A DNA stretch of 32,435 bases from a virus: the IMG/VR virus record IMGVR_UViG_3300011258_000485, positions 1-32,435 of that record; one strand, given 5' to 3'. Shown in pieces: positions 13,333 through 22,366 of the stretch; within the stretch, counting starts at the first letter, position 1, and the number at the start of each line of letters is the position of its first letter. Under the pieces are notes generated by a model. The model made no database searches, was not told the origin of the DNA, and was given only the letters and a program-made list of their open reading frames with translations. The position numbers were made by a program, and so were the translations under genes.

Positions 13333-14942
13333 CTTTAGATGAAATAAGAGAACGGTGTGAGCAGGATTTATACTATTATGCTCAGATGATGTTTCCTGAC
13401 AGGTACTTCGGTGAAGTGCATGAGGAGATGTTCCGTTACTTCCAAAACTCATTAGATAAAGCATCAATAGACGGTGAAGGGGATAATGCGGCTGCACTAA
13501 TTCCTCGTGACCATCAGAAGTCCTTTTGTATAGCAGTGGCATGTTCTTGGGTTATTACGAAGTTTCCTTGGTTTACTGTTACATATGTATCCTCTAACCC
13601 TACACTAGCTGAGAGACAGCTTGTAGTTATTAAGAACATATTTAAGAGTGAAGCACACAGAGAACTATGGACTGAGATGCTTAACTACGAGATTAACCCT
13701 CGTACTAAAGAATATGAGCATAAGCCATTAGGAGGATGGACTAAGAGTGAAATAGCTGTAGACCATCCAGATAGACCTAAAGGTGAGAAAGACCCTACAG
13801 TAGCAGCTACAAGTGCTAAGAGTACGAATACAGGTGCTCACTACAAGATGTGTATCTTTGATGATTTGGTGACTAACGAGAACTACAAGTCCCAAGCAGA
13901 GAGAGAAGAGATTAAAGAAGTCTATCAGTCCTACGCTTCTATTGCTACAACAGGTAGTATTAAGTGGATGGTAGGTACTAGATACGGTGATAATGACTTA
14001 TATGCATCATTGAAAGAAAAAGAATATGAAACATTCGATGATGAAGGTAATGTTGTTAGCACCAAGCCTCTGTGGACATGGTTTGAAAGAACAGTAGAGG
14101 ATAGTAAGAATAAAGATGGAAGTGGTAACTACGTATGGGCTAGACAGAAGATGCCTGACGGTAACTGGTACGGCTTTAATAGAACAGAGCTAAGTAAGAA
14201 GCGTTCCGAAGCATTCAACTTAGAGTTGTATTACTGCCAATACTACAATGACCCCAATGCGGCTAGTGAAGCTAAGATTACTCCAGATTGTTTCATGTAC
14301 CTGCAACCTAACTTATTAGAGAATAGACAAGGTAGATGGCACTATGGTAATAAAGAACTTAAACTATCTTGTGGTATGGATTTGGCTTTCAGTGAAGGCA
14401 GTGGTAACAGAAAGACTAAACGAGATTACTCTTCAATTGCCGTTACAGCTTGGGATAGTGAAGGATACTTATATATCCTTGAGTTACAGCGATTCCAAAC
14501 AGCTAAAGCTGAAGTATATTACGAGAAGTTAATTGAGTTACATGAATATTGGGACTTCAGAGAGACAACAGTAGAAACTAACGCAGGTGGATTAGTAGTA
14601 GCTAACTTCATACAAGATGAGATTAGAAGAGCAGGGCATACATTAGTTATCAAGCATCAACATAAGAACCAAGTGCAAGGTACTAAAGAAGAACGTAATG
14701 CTCAGTTGTTTGAACCCTTGTATCGTAACAAGAGCGTATATCATACTAAAGGTGGGTATACGAAGTTGTTAGAAGAAGAATTAAGACTTACTAGACCACC
14801 ACATGACGATTTAAAAGATAGTATCTGGATAGCAATCAGTAACAGCAAGAGACCATCCAGACCTAAGTTTGCATCAAATAAAAATGATAGGAATGTTGTT
14901 AATGCAGGTAGCAGATTCCTCAACAGGAGAAAAAGAGCTTGA
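13329..14942 (+). CDS. terminase large subunit
   Basis: A 537-residue packaging motor. The N-terminal ATPase has a variant Walker A, PRDHQKS (59-65), of the kind seen in T7-like terminases, and Walker B MCIFDD (174-179). The RNase H-like nuclease has CGMDLAF with Asp351, DYSSI with Asp366, VETNAGG with Glu416, and HDDLKDS (492-498) as the last acidic cluster. The C-terminus is strongly basic (NRRKRA). It cuts concatemers and pumps DNA into the prohead through the portal encoded next. It overlaps the small subunit (ATGA) and the portal (TTGA). Confidence 0.93.
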   Translation: MTLDEIRERCEQDLYYYAQMMFPDRYFGEVHEEMFRYFQNSLDKASIDGEGDNAAALIPRDHQKSFCIAVACSWVITKFPWFTVTYVSSNPTLAERQLVVIKNIFKSEAHRELWTEMLNYEINPRTKEYEHKPLGGWTKSEIAVDHPDRPKGEKDPTVAATSAKSTNTGAHYKMCIFDDLVTNENYKSQAEREEIKEVYQSYASIATTGSIKWMVGTRYGDNDLYASLKEKEYETFDDEGNVVSTKPLWTWFERTVEDSKNKDGSGNYVWARQKMPDGNWYGFNRTELSKKRSEAFNLELYYCQYYNDPNAASEAKITPDCFMYLQPNLLENRQGRWHYGNKELKLSCGMDLAFSEGSGNRKTKRDYSSIAVTAWDSEGYLYILELQRFQTAKAEVYYEKLIELHEYWDFRETTVETNAGGLVVANFIQDEIRRAGHTLVIKHQHKNQVQGTKEERNAQLFEPLYRNKSVYHTKGGYTKLLEEELRLTRPPHDDLKDSIWIAISNSKRPSRPKFASNKNDRNVVNAGSRFLNRRKRA

Positions 14943-16699
14943 TTACTCTGAATTATAAAGATAAGAACGCTTTGGCAGGAGGGATAGTAGCCCAATGGTC
15001 ACAGTGGAACTCATCAAGACAGCAAGCTATGGAACTGTGGGCAGAGATTGACAGCTACTTACATGCTACTGATACATCTGAACTAGAAGGTGGAAATAAC
15101 TTTGACCACAAGACACACCTACCTATTCTATCTGAGCTACATGAAGACCTCATTGCTATTGTGTATAGCACTATGTTTCCGCATGAAGATTGGCTTAGCT
15201 GGAAAGGTTTTGAAATTAATGCTATTACCAAGAAGATTAGACAGAAAGTATTAAGTTATATTAAGCAGTGTCACGCTATGAATGGATTTAGTGTTCAAAT
15301 GCGTAAATGTATTGATGACTTAGTACGATATGGTAACTGCTTCACACAAGCGTACTACAAAGACGATAGTATGGAAAGTGAAGAAGGTATGGTAAGTGGT
15401 TATGCTGGTCCTGCTGTTAAGCGTATTTCACCTTATGATATTGCATTCAACCCCGTAGCTAGAGAGTTCAGTAAGACACCTAAGATTATTCGTGAATTAG
15501 TTACTGTTGGTGACTTCTTTGAGATGACTCAGAATGCTAGTGAAGATGACTTATGTGTCTCTACTGATGGTGTAGACCGTATATTAAGCCGTAGAACAGG
15601 CAAGTCTAGTGACTATACAGAGCGTTATAAGGATAAGCAATACATACCCCAAGGGTTCGGTAGTATAGACGAGTATTACACCTCTGGTTACGTTGAATTG
15701 CTATGGTTCTATGGTGACTTCTTTAGCAGTGAAGATAATAGTTTTGCTAAGAAGAGATGTGTCGTAGTAGTAGATAGAGATACAGTGGTAATAGATAAAG
15801 AAGAGTTATTCCCTGCTATATTCAAAGGTGGATGGACTGCAAGACCTGATAACTTATGGAGTCAAGGTCCGTTAGATAAGGTTGTTGGCATCAACTACAT
15901 GATTAACCATCGTGAGAATAGTAAGAATGATGCAATTGACAAATTCACATACCCCGATAGAGCTTATGTTGGTGATGTGGAAGAGATTTATGATGAAGTA
16001 ACAGGTCATACGAAGTATATTATGCCTGAAGGTGGTAGTGTTACGGATATACGTCCTGACTCTACAGTACTCACCTTTGATAACCAGATAATGATGCATA
16101 GAGACTTAGCTCGTACAAGTGCTCGTCTACCACAACAGCTTGCGGGTTTTAGAACAGCAGGTGAGAAGACAGCTACAGAAGTACAGAGTTTGAATGATGG
16201 TGCATTTAGAGGGTTTATTAATAAGGTTGCTCAAGTAGAAGAGGATGCATTAGAACCACTAGTTCAAGCTGAGATACGTATTGCTAAGAACAACTTCTCA
16301 AGTATTATTAAAGTGTTGGAAGAAGATGAAGACGGTATTATGCTTACTACACAAATTACTGAAGAAGACCTCAGTGCTAATGGTAAGCTTATCCCATTCG
16401 GTAGTAGGCGCTTTAGTAGGCAACTACAGCAATTACAGGGCTTAACTCAGTTAGCTAATACACAGATAGGTCAAATGGTTGCACCGCATTTAAACACCTA
16501 TAACCTAGCTAAAACAGTGGAAGAGTTATATGGGTTTGATAAGTTTGGCTTTGTTAACAAGTTTGCCAGTATTGATGAGCAGATGGAAATGCAAGAAAGA
16601 CAAATGCTTGCTCAACAAGAAGCAGTACAACAAAGTAGTGAACCTACATCACTAGAGATGCAAATGATGCAAGAGGAGGATGAGTACGAAGATGAGTGA
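14939..16699 (+). CDS. portal (head-tail connector) protein
   Basis: A 586-residue protein between TerL and the scaffold, of the usual size for T7-type portals (T7 gp8 is 536). It has the portal-like pattern of an N-terminal helical region, a long mixed core with WFYGDFF and PGMGPLD-like (SQGPLDKVVG) segments, and a Gln/Met/Glu-rich C-terminal helix (EMQERQMLAQQEAVQQ). It forms the dodecameric ring through which DNA passes. The start codon is TTG, overlapping the TerL stop; AGGAGA eight bases upstream supports it, and the next ATG would remove conserved N-terminal sequence. Confidence 0.87.
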   Translation: MITLNYKDKNALAGGIVAQWSQWNSSRQQAMELWAEIDSYLHATDTSELEGGNNFDHKTHLPILSELHEDLIAIVYSTMFPHEDWLSWKGFEINAITKKIRQKVLSYIKQCHAMNGFSVQMRKCIDDLVRYGNCFTQAYYKDDSMESEEGMVSGYAGPAVKRISPYDIAFNPVAREFSKTPKIIRELVTVGDFFEMTQNASEDDLCVSTDGVDRILSRRTGKSSDYTERYKDKQYIPQGFGSIDEYYTSGYVELLWFYGDFFSSEDNSFAKKRCVVVVDRDTVVIDKEELFPAIFKGGWTARPDNLWSQGPLDKVVGINYMINHRENSKNDAIDKFTYPDRAYVGDVEEIYDEVTGHTKYIMPEGGSVTDIRPDSTVLTFDNQIMMHRDLARTSARLPQQLAGFRTAGEKTATEVQSLNDGAFRGFINKVAQVEEDALEPLVQAEIRIAKNNFSSIIKVLEEDEDGIMLTTQITEEDLSANGKLIPFGSRRFSRQLQQLQGLTQLANTQIGQMVAPHLNTYNLAKTVEELYGFDKFGFVNKFASIDEQMEMQERQMLAQQEAVQQSSEPTSLEMQMMQEEDEYEDE

Positions 16700-16976
16700 T
16701 TTTAAAATACCTAGCTTTATCTCAAGTGATTTTAGCAAACTAAAGACTGGCAGAGAAAGAGAGGAGATGATTAGTAGGTATAAGCGATGGACTGAGAATG
16801 AGTTCACACTGCTACTCACTGAATACCTCGAAGAAGAATATGACAAGCTGTTAAAAGAAGATGAAGAGAGAAGTGATTTCCTATCAAAGTTTCAATTCTC
16901 TTATGTAGCAATTCGTAATAAAGCGAAACGTGGTTTCATACGAAGCCTTATTAGAAAATTAGATTATACGGTATAG
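16692..16976 (+). CDS. hypothetical protein between portal and scaffold, 94 aa
   Basis: A charged helical protein starting MSDFKIPSFISSDFSKL, not recognised. An in-frame ATG four codons earlier (16680) is directly attached to the GAGGAGG box and so is poorly placed; the ATG at 16692 is 12 bases away and overlaps the portal stop. The sequence is rich in Glu, Lys and Arg with a basic C-terminal helix (KAKRGFIRSLIRKL). By position it may help head assembly. Confidence 0.65.
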   Translation: MSDFKIPSFISSDFSKLKTGREREEMISRYKRWTENEFTLLLTEYLEEEYDKLLKEDEERSDFLSKFQFSYVAIRNKAKRGFIRSLIRKLDYTV

Positions 16977-16986
16977 AGGTAACACA

Positions 16987-17739
16987 ATGGATACGGAGTC
17001 TAACCCAGACTTAAAAGAAACTCAGGAAGCTAACCCAGCAGCTCAGGAAGAGCAAAAGCCACTATTTAGTGGTACTGATAGCCAAGGTAAGGAGCGTCTA
17101 TTCAAGAGTACGGAAGAAGCGCAACAATCGTGGCAATCTGCACAGAATTTTATTAAGGATACTGTGTCAGAGAAAAAATCGTTGGAGTCTAGGATTCAGG
17201 AACTTGAAGCTCAACTTAACCAAAGTACAAAGCTAGATGATGCTTTAAAACAATTACGCACTAAAGAGGAATCTCCTGTGAACGAAGAACAGACACAACA
17301 AGCTACTGAGACAACCCCTCAGTTAGACGTAGAACAGCTTAGACAACAAATCGCTAATGATATAATGGGAAAGCTTTCCGAGACACAACAAAAAGAAGTC
17401 TACGGCAAGAATGAACAGGAAAGCATTAGTGCAGCCCAAGCTGTATATGGTGACTCTTATGAACAGAAGCTACGAGATGCCGCAAAGGAACTTGGTATGT
17501 CGGATGCTGAAATTCTAAAAGAAGCACAGTCTAATCCTAAGCGATTCAAGAAATTGTTTAACTTAGATAGACAAACAAAAACAAACTATACACCGAATGG
17601 CTCTGTTTCTGGTTATGCACAGAATAAAGACCTTTCTATTGATTACTCACGAGGCTTTAGTGATAGACAGCGAGTCGACACAAGCATTGAGAACTATCGT
17701 AGAATTGCCCAAGCCAAAGGTATTAAACTAGATTTTTAA
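16987..17739 (+). CDS. capsid scaffolding protein
   Basis: A 250-residue, Gln/Glu-rich, mostly helical protein directly before the capsid gene. The N-terminus is acidic and disordered, the middle has a coiled coil (KKSLESRIQELEAQL), and the C-terminus is basic with a helix ending AQAKGIKLDF, as expected for the capsid-binding end of a scaffold. It would guide prohead assembly and then leave. GAGGT lies before the ATG. Position and composition make the call; T7 gp9 is its counterpart. Confidence 0.8.
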   Translation: MDTESNPDLKETQEANPAAQEEQKPLFSGTDSQGKERLFKSTEEAQQSWQSAQNFIKDTVSEKKSLESRIQELEAQLNQSTKLDDALKQLRTKEESPVNEEQTQQATETTPQLDVEQLRQQIANDIMGKLSETQQKEVYGKNEQESISAAQAVYGDSYEQKLRDAAKELGMSDAEILKEAQSNPKRFKKLFNLDRQTKTNYTPNGSVSGYAQNKDLSIDYSRGFSDRQRVDTSIENYRRIAQAKGIKLDF

Positions 17740-17752
17740 TTGAGGAAACAAC

Positions 17753-18718
17753 ATGTCTTTTACTTACGCATCAGTACCGAACCTAGTTCGTCAGGAACTA
17801 TATCAGGGTTCACTAGAAAAGAAATTCGATGATTGGCTTATTGGTCGTCCATTGTTTGATGATAAAACAGGTATCTTCCCAGATGGTGACAGCTTAGATG
17901 TTACTCTAACGGCAGACCGCACCACATCCGCATATACAGATAACACACAGATTACATTTGATGGTATGACTACCTCACGTGCAGCCTTGACTGTTACTGA
18001 ATATGAGCAGGATGCGTTCTTTGTCACAGACAAGATGAAGCAAGATGCACATCAGTCAGAAGCTTTCTATCAGGAAAACGTACATAAGTCCGGTATTGCA
18101 ATGGCTACTTCTATGGAGACTAACTGTTTAGCTACTGCTAACCAACAGACTCTTGGTAATGCTAACTTAATCAATGGTGCTGCTCACCGATTCCAAGGTG
18201 CTGGTACTGGTGGTGCAATTACTATTGATGACATCATGTACATCAAGTACGCTTTCGATAAGGCTTATGTCCCTACTGAAAACCGTATGCTTATCATTAC
18301 TCCAGAAATGGAATATGAACTTAATAAGCTATTAAACATTACTGAAGTAACTAACGGTAATAACTTTAACTTCGATGTACAAGGTCTGGTGCAAACTGGC
18401 TTTGGTGACAAGTTAAACATTGTCCGTAACATTGCTGGTATTAACATCATGGTAAGTCACAACCTACCTGATATTACTGCTGAGACTCTTGCTACTTCAG
18501 CAGGTGGTGTAGGTACTTCTATTACTGGTAAGGGTTGTATCGCCATGTCAATGGCTGATAGTACTTCTATGCCGTTTATGGGTGTTGTACGTCAACGTCC
18601 TCAAGCAGAGTTCTTCCGTAACACCAACTTTAAACGTGATGAGTGGTCAGCTACTTGTCGCTACGGGTTCGCATTGAAGCGTCCTGAAACGTTGATTACG
18701 TTAGCTACCCCTGTTTAA
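17753..18718 (+). CDS. major capsid protein
   Basis: A 321-residue protein, somewhat shorter than T7 gp10A (345). It has capsid-type features: a long N-terminal region, a Thr/Ala-rich core (TEYEQDAFFVTDKMKQDA), an internal IMYIKYAFDKAYVPTENRML segment and a C-terminal RYGFALKRPETLITL strand, as in T7-type HK97-fold capsids. A very strong ribosome site (TGAGGAAACAAC) fits high expression. The 61-base gap after it, with a UUCG hairpin, is the largest break in this part of the operon. No slippery heptamer for a T7-like 10B product is seen. Confidence 0.88.
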   Translation: MSFTYASVPNLVRQELYQGSLEKKFDDWLIGRPLFDDKTGIFPDGDSLDVTLTADRTTSAYTDNTQITFDGMTTSRAALTVTEYEQDAFFVTDKMKQDAHQSEAFYQENVHKSGIAMATSMETNCLATANQQTLGNANLINGAAHRFQGAGTGGAITIDDIMYIKYAFDKAYVPTENRMLIITPEMEYELNKLLNITEVTNGNNFNFDVQGLVQTGFGDKLNIVRNIAGINIMVSHNLPDITAETLATSAGGVGTSITGKGCIAMSMADSTSMPFMGVVRQRPQAEFFRNTNFKRDEWSATCRYGFALKRPETLITLATPV

Positions 18719-18732
18719 GAGGTAATCTTTAC

Positions 18733-18754
18733 AGAGGATTCTTCGGAGTCCTCT
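18733..18754 (+). terminator. UUCG-capped hairpin after the capsid gene
   Basis: AGAGGATTC (18733-18741), TTCG loop, GAGTCCTCT (18746-18754): a nine-pair stem with one G-U pair and a C(UUCG)G tetraloop, 14 bases after the capsid stop. No T-run follows, so termination would be partial at most; RNA stabilisation or processing is equally possible. T7 has its late terminator T-phi at the same place, after gene 10. Confidence 0.45.
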
Positions 18755-18779
18755 CCATAAGATTTCTTGGAGGAAACAA

Positions 18780-19559
18780 ATGCAACGCACACTATTACAA
18801 GTCGTACAACAGTATCTTGACGCTACGTCAGGCTTCTACGTTGACAGTATCTATGATACAGATGAAAGTCAACAAGTAGCAAGCCTAGCAGAGCGTGTAT
18901 ACTACAAGATGGTACAAGAGTTTCCTAATCTTCTTTTCACTATGAAAGAACAGACTTTGGATTCTTTGTCTGATACTACTCGTCCTAACTACATGTTACT
19001 ACCAAAGGATATTCAGAAGATACAAGAGAGTAAGATTTACTACAACGTATCCATTACAGGTAAGACACAGTACAAAGAGATTACATACGTACCACCATTA
19101 CGATTCATTGAAATGACGAATACATCAGAAAGTGATACAACTCTTCTAGTAGAGGGTTTCGATGAGAATAAGATGGTTGTATCTACTAATTCATTTCCTA
19201 CTTATTTTACATCTTTTGATAATAAGTACGTGGTGTTTGATTCATATCATTCGGATTATGATACAACATTACAAAGCTCAAAGTCTAAGATTGTGGCTAG
19301 TGGTGAAGAGGTGTTTTACCAAGAAGATGATTTTGTAATTCCAATCCCAAGTCACTTATCAGAAGCCTACTTGGATATGTTCTTAAACGAAGCCTTAACA
19401 CTTATCTATCAACAACCAATAGGTATGATTGCCTCAAGAGCTAGAAGTGCTAGGATTAAGTTACAACAAGACAATAGAACATTAGGTAGTAGCCGAGGTA
19501 AGAAAGGTTACGGTAGGAAAGGCACAGCAAGTAGTTACGTACCAAGAGGACATGGATAA
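18780..19559 (+). CDS. tail adaptor, tail tubular protein A-like
   Basis: A 259-residue protein in the place of T7 gene 11 (196 residues). It starts MQRTLLQVVQQYLDATSGFYVDS and contains VYYKMVQEFPNLLF, of the type found in podovirus adaptor proteins that open with a helical bundle. The C-terminal part has a helix EAYLDMFLNEALTLIYQQ and a basic, Gly-rich tail (GSSRGKKGYGRKG). It would sit between portal and nozzle. A GGAGG ribosome site precedes the ATG, and the stop overlaps the next start. Confidence 0.7.
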   Translation: MQRTLLQVVQQYLDATSGFYVDSIYDTDESQQVASLAERVYYKMVQEFPNLLFTMKEQTLDSLSDTTRPNYMLLPKDIQKIQESKIYYNVSITGKTQYKEITYVPPLRFIEMTNTSESDTTLLVEGFDENKMVVSTNSFPTYFTSFDNKYVVFDSYHSDYDTTLQSSKSKIVASGEEVFYQEDDFVIPIPSHLSEAYLDMFLNEALTLIYQQPIGMIASRARSARIKLQQDNRTLGSSRGKKGYGRKGTASSYVPRGHG

Positions 19560-19870
19560 TGAGTAAGTATACAGCAGACAACGGAACAGAGTACACTTTA
19601 GAATATAATGGCTTATTCTATTTCAGTAGAGCAGGGGCAGTAGCAGAAGGTCTTAAAGGTGCCTTCTTGTCTAAGCGAGAAGCAGAGCGCTGTTTAAAGC
19701 GTTATAATGCCTCTTTAAGCACTCCTATTAACTTAGCAGTAGGTGAGCTTGACTCTTTGGAGAAGAAGGCTGATTTGCTAGGCTATGCCCTCAATAAGGG
19801 GGTAGAGATACCTGAGAAGCATAAGAGTGTAGGTGCTATTAAGAAATTCCTGAAAGGGGGTTATGAATAA
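19559..19870 (+). CDS. hypothetical protein in the tail cluster, 103 aa
   Basis: A 103-residue protein, not recognised. The N-terminal half is beta-like (KYTADNGTEYTLEYNGLFYF), followed by helical SKREAERCLKRYNASL; the C-terminus (VGAIKKFLKGG) is basic. It is coupled by TAATG to both neighbours, between the tail adaptor and nozzle genes. It may be a minor tail or assembly protein. Confidence 0.65.
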   Translation: MSKYTADNGTEYTLEYNGLFYFSRAGAVAEGLKGAFLSKREAERCLKRYNASLSTPINLAVGELDSLEKKADLLGYALNKGVEIPEKHKSVGAIKKFLKGGYE

Positions 19871-20859
19871 TGCCAAGAGCTTCGGGGCAAAAAGATTATA
19901 TAAGTATGGCAAATGGTATTGTCACTGAAGCATCTTCTTTAGCTTTCCCTGAAGGAGCGACTAGCGACGAGTTGAACTTCACCATTGATAGAAATGGTTT
20001 AGTACGTAAGCGTAGGCTTGGATTTGATAAGCTTGTAACAGACTTTACAGTAACAGGAGCTAATGCTAAGTTAGAGAATGTATTCTATTGGCGTGGTCCT
20101 AGCCTTGTAGTTGTTGTAGTTACAGATGAGACTCCTAGAACATTATTACGTTTCCATGCTGTAGATGCGGACTTCACATTTATTGTTGAATTTACTATTG
20201 CTGATTTAGTGGTGGCTACGCAAGTAGCACAGACAACTAACTTACTGACTATAACTACAAGTAATGCCGATAATCCAATATTATGTGAGTACGATAGCAT
20301 AGCAGAAGAGATACTCGTAGGTAGTATAAGCATTCATATAAGAGACTTTGAGTTGGTAGATGATGGTTTAGGAGCTTCTGAAAGACCTTTAACATTAGAT
20401 GACAATCATAAGTACAATCTATTCAACAGCACGTGGTATCAAGATAAAGCTGATTTTAATAATGCAAGTACTAGAAAGAATGTAGCTGTAGCTTACTTTG
20501 ATACTAATACGAATTACCCAAGTAATGCAGATGTAGCTTCTATAGGTATTATAGACGATGGTAGTGGTAATATTGTATTTGATGCGAAGTACGTATTAGA
20601 TGCTGAGTTTGGTAGTAGTATCTCCCCTAGAGGTCACTTTGTATATCCAATTGATAACATTGATAGAACAACAAGATTGAGTACACCTGCTACTTCAGGA
20701 GCACCTAGTACTACAATCACTCCTATAGGTGTAGTTAATTTGACAGGTATACCTACATACAATCCAGATGAAGGCACTCCTTCTGGACCTACTGGTGGAG
20801 GTGGATTACCTCCTTTTGATGAAGATTCTGGTATTGGTCCGGGTGGGGAGATTCCATAA
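19870..20859 (+). CDS. nozzle (tail tubular protein B)-like, N-terminal half
   Basis: A 329-residue protein resembling the first part of podovirus nozzle proteins: residues 12-45 (SMANGIVTEASSLAFPEGAT, then RNGLVRKRRLGF) match the usual start, in which the mature protein binds the adaptor. Residues 60-240 are beta-rich. The end is Gly/Pro-rich (PSGPTGGGGLPPFD), probably a flexible tail or linker. It stops in TAATG overlap with the next gene. Together the two genes give 736 residues, near T7 gp12 (794). Assignment of the half is inferred from position and summed length. Confidence 0.6.
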   Translation: MPRASGQKDYISMANGIVTEASSLAFPEGATSDELNFTIDRNGLVRKRRLGFDKLVTDFTVTGANAKLENVFYWRGPSLVVVVVTDETPRTLLRFHAVDADFTFIVEFTIADLVVATQVAQTTNLLTITTSNADNPILCEYDSIAEEILVGSISIHIRDFELVDDGLGASERPLTLDDNHKYNLFNSTWYQDKADFNNASTRKNVAVAYFDTNTNYPSNADVASIGIIDDGSGNIVFDAKYVLDAEFGSSISPRGHFVYPIDNIDRTTRLSTPATSGAPSTTITPIGVVNLTGIPTYNPDEGTPSGPTGGGGLPPFDEDSGIGPGGEIP

Positions 20860-22082
20860 TGGCAGTTAATACTCCAAAGAGAAATTACAAAAATCCAGTG
20901 GCATGTGCTAGTGCCTTTGGTAGATTCTTCTACGCAGTGGATAGTCTTATATACTACTCACAAGTACTGATTAGTCCTAATTCTGCTGGTAGATGTTACC
21001 AGAGTAATGACCCCACAAGCGCAGAGATACCTGACTTACTGGATACGGATGGTGGTGTACTAGAGCTAGAAGATAGTCGTAACATCAAAGCTATGCGAGC
21101 ATTCAGAAGTGGTGTTATTATCTTTGCAGGTAATGGTGTATGGTACATATCAGGACCAGAGGCAGGGTTTACAGCAACAGCATACAGTGTACAGAAGATT
21201 ACAGATAGAGGTGTAGAGAGCGCTAAGAGTATTATTGAAGGGCAGAATGTAGTTTATTACTTCTCTAATAACGGTGTAATGGCTCTCACTGCTAATGAGT
21301 TCAATAATCTACAAGTTCAGGATATATCAGAAGAGCGTATGCGTAGTTACTTCCTTTCTAATTATGCAGGTAAGAGAGTTGAAGGTGTGTACGATGAAGG
21401 TAATAAACAATGCATATGGTGGATACCAGAAGTAAATGGTAAGGGGTTAGTATTCGATACAAGACTCGGAGCTTTCTATCCACAGAAAATGGCTTCTACG
21501 GATACGTACTTAAAGAGTCCTTTTACTATAGAAAATGCTGTTTATTATCCTTCTGCTAAACTAGCAACAGATACACTAAGTGTAGATTATAACTTCTCAA
21601 GTCCTAGTAATAGACAGTTCAAGGATTTTGGTGCAGACCAAGATGCGTATTTAGTATCTGGTTATGAAACACTAGGTAAGTTTGCTAACAAGAAGAGTAT
21701 AAGCCAAGCTAAGGTGTACTTCCGTAAGACAGAAACAAAAGTAACTGGATACGTAGATAATGCGTACACATATGACTTCCCAAGTGGTTGTCTGTTCCAA
21801 ACAAGATGGGACTTCGATAATACGGATGCTTATGGTAAGTTTAGTGGTTTATTACCTAGCGGTGGTAAAGGTACAGAGATGCAACTATACAAGCCAATGC
21901 AAAGAGGTTTTATACCTGATGCTTATCCTTATACATTCAATACAGGTGAAAGCCTTATCTCTAAGAAGTTTAATATCAGGGGTAATGGTGACAGTGTGCA
22001 GTTTGTATTCAGAACTGAAGCTGAGAAAGATTTACAATTATTAGGTTATAGTGTGAACTTCACAATGCGAGGTAAGATGTGA
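20859..22082 (+). CDS. nozzle (tail tubular protein B)-like, C-terminal half
   Basis: A 407-residue beta-rich protein continuing the nozzle cluster. It contains propeller-like stretches such as SGVIIFAGNGVWYISGPE and IIEGQNVVYYFSNNGVMAL, and later GKGLVFDTRLGAFYPQ. It begins with a disordered AVNTPKRNYKNP segment. The frame is shifted by one base from the upstream gene, with a clean TAATG junction, so it is a separate polypeptide, not a sequencing slip inside one frame. It probably assembles with the upstream protein at the tail tip. Identification is moderate. Confidence 0.6.
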   Translation: MAVNTPKRNYKNPVACASAFGRFFYAVDSLIYYSQVLISPNSAGRCYQSNDPTSAEIPDLLDTDGGVLELEDSRNIKAMRAFRSGVIIFAGNGVWYISGPEAGFTATAYSVQKITDRGVESAKSIIEGQNVVYYFSNNGVMALTANEFNNLQVQDISEERMRSYFLSNYAGKRVEGVYDEGNKQCIWWIPEVNGKGLVFDTRLGAFYPQKMASTDTYLKSPFTIENAVYYPSAKLATDTLSVDYNFSSPSNRQFKDFGADQDAYLVSGYETLGKFANKKSISQAKVYFRKTETKVTGYVDNAYTYDFPSGCLFQTRWDFDNTDAYGKFSGLLPSGGKGTEMQLYKPMQRGFIPDAYPYTFNTGESLISKKFNIRGNGDSVQFVFRTEAEKDLQLLGYSVNFTMRGKM

Positions 22083-22366
22083 TTAATCTTGTAGATAATG
22101 AGTACTACGAGCTAAAAGCTGAAATATCTGGCTCTTGGTTATACTTACATCTTAACTATAAGATAGAGAAATTCACTAAGACTGTATATAAAATAATGCT
22201 TGAGCAGTGGGTTGAGATACTGGATAACTTAAAAGATTCTGGTGTGACAGAAGTTAGGTCTATTATACCAAATGATGAAGAGAAAACAAAAAAGTTTCAG
22301 CTGATGCTAGGGATGGAAGAATACCTTATGTATGAGCCTTTAACTGTATACAGGAGAGTATTATAA
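22079..22366 (+). CDS. internal virion protein A-like (GNAT-like C-terminal part), 95 aa
   Basis: A 95-residue protein in the position of T7 gene 13. The C-terminal part, KKFQLMLGMEEYLMYEPLTVYRRVL-like, recalls the end of acetyltransferase (GNAT) folds, such as those used by T7 gp13-type proteins; catalytic features are not evident. The start codon is GTG (22079), overlapping the previous stop (GTGA) with GAGGT seven bases upstream. It is shorter than T7 gp13 (138). Likely an assembly factor or minor internal protein. Confidence 0.5.
   Translation: MINLVDNEYYELKAEISGSWLYLHLNYKIEKFTKTVYKIMLEQWVEILDNLKDSGVTEVRSIIPNDEEKTKKFQLMLGMEEYLMYEPLTVYRRVL

Noticed and set aside
18700-18760. Possible programmed frameshift at the capsid end, like T7 10A/10B
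   Set aside because: No slippery heptamer precedes the stop, and the -1 frame stops after three codons. The +1 frame stays open into the next gene but has no shift site.
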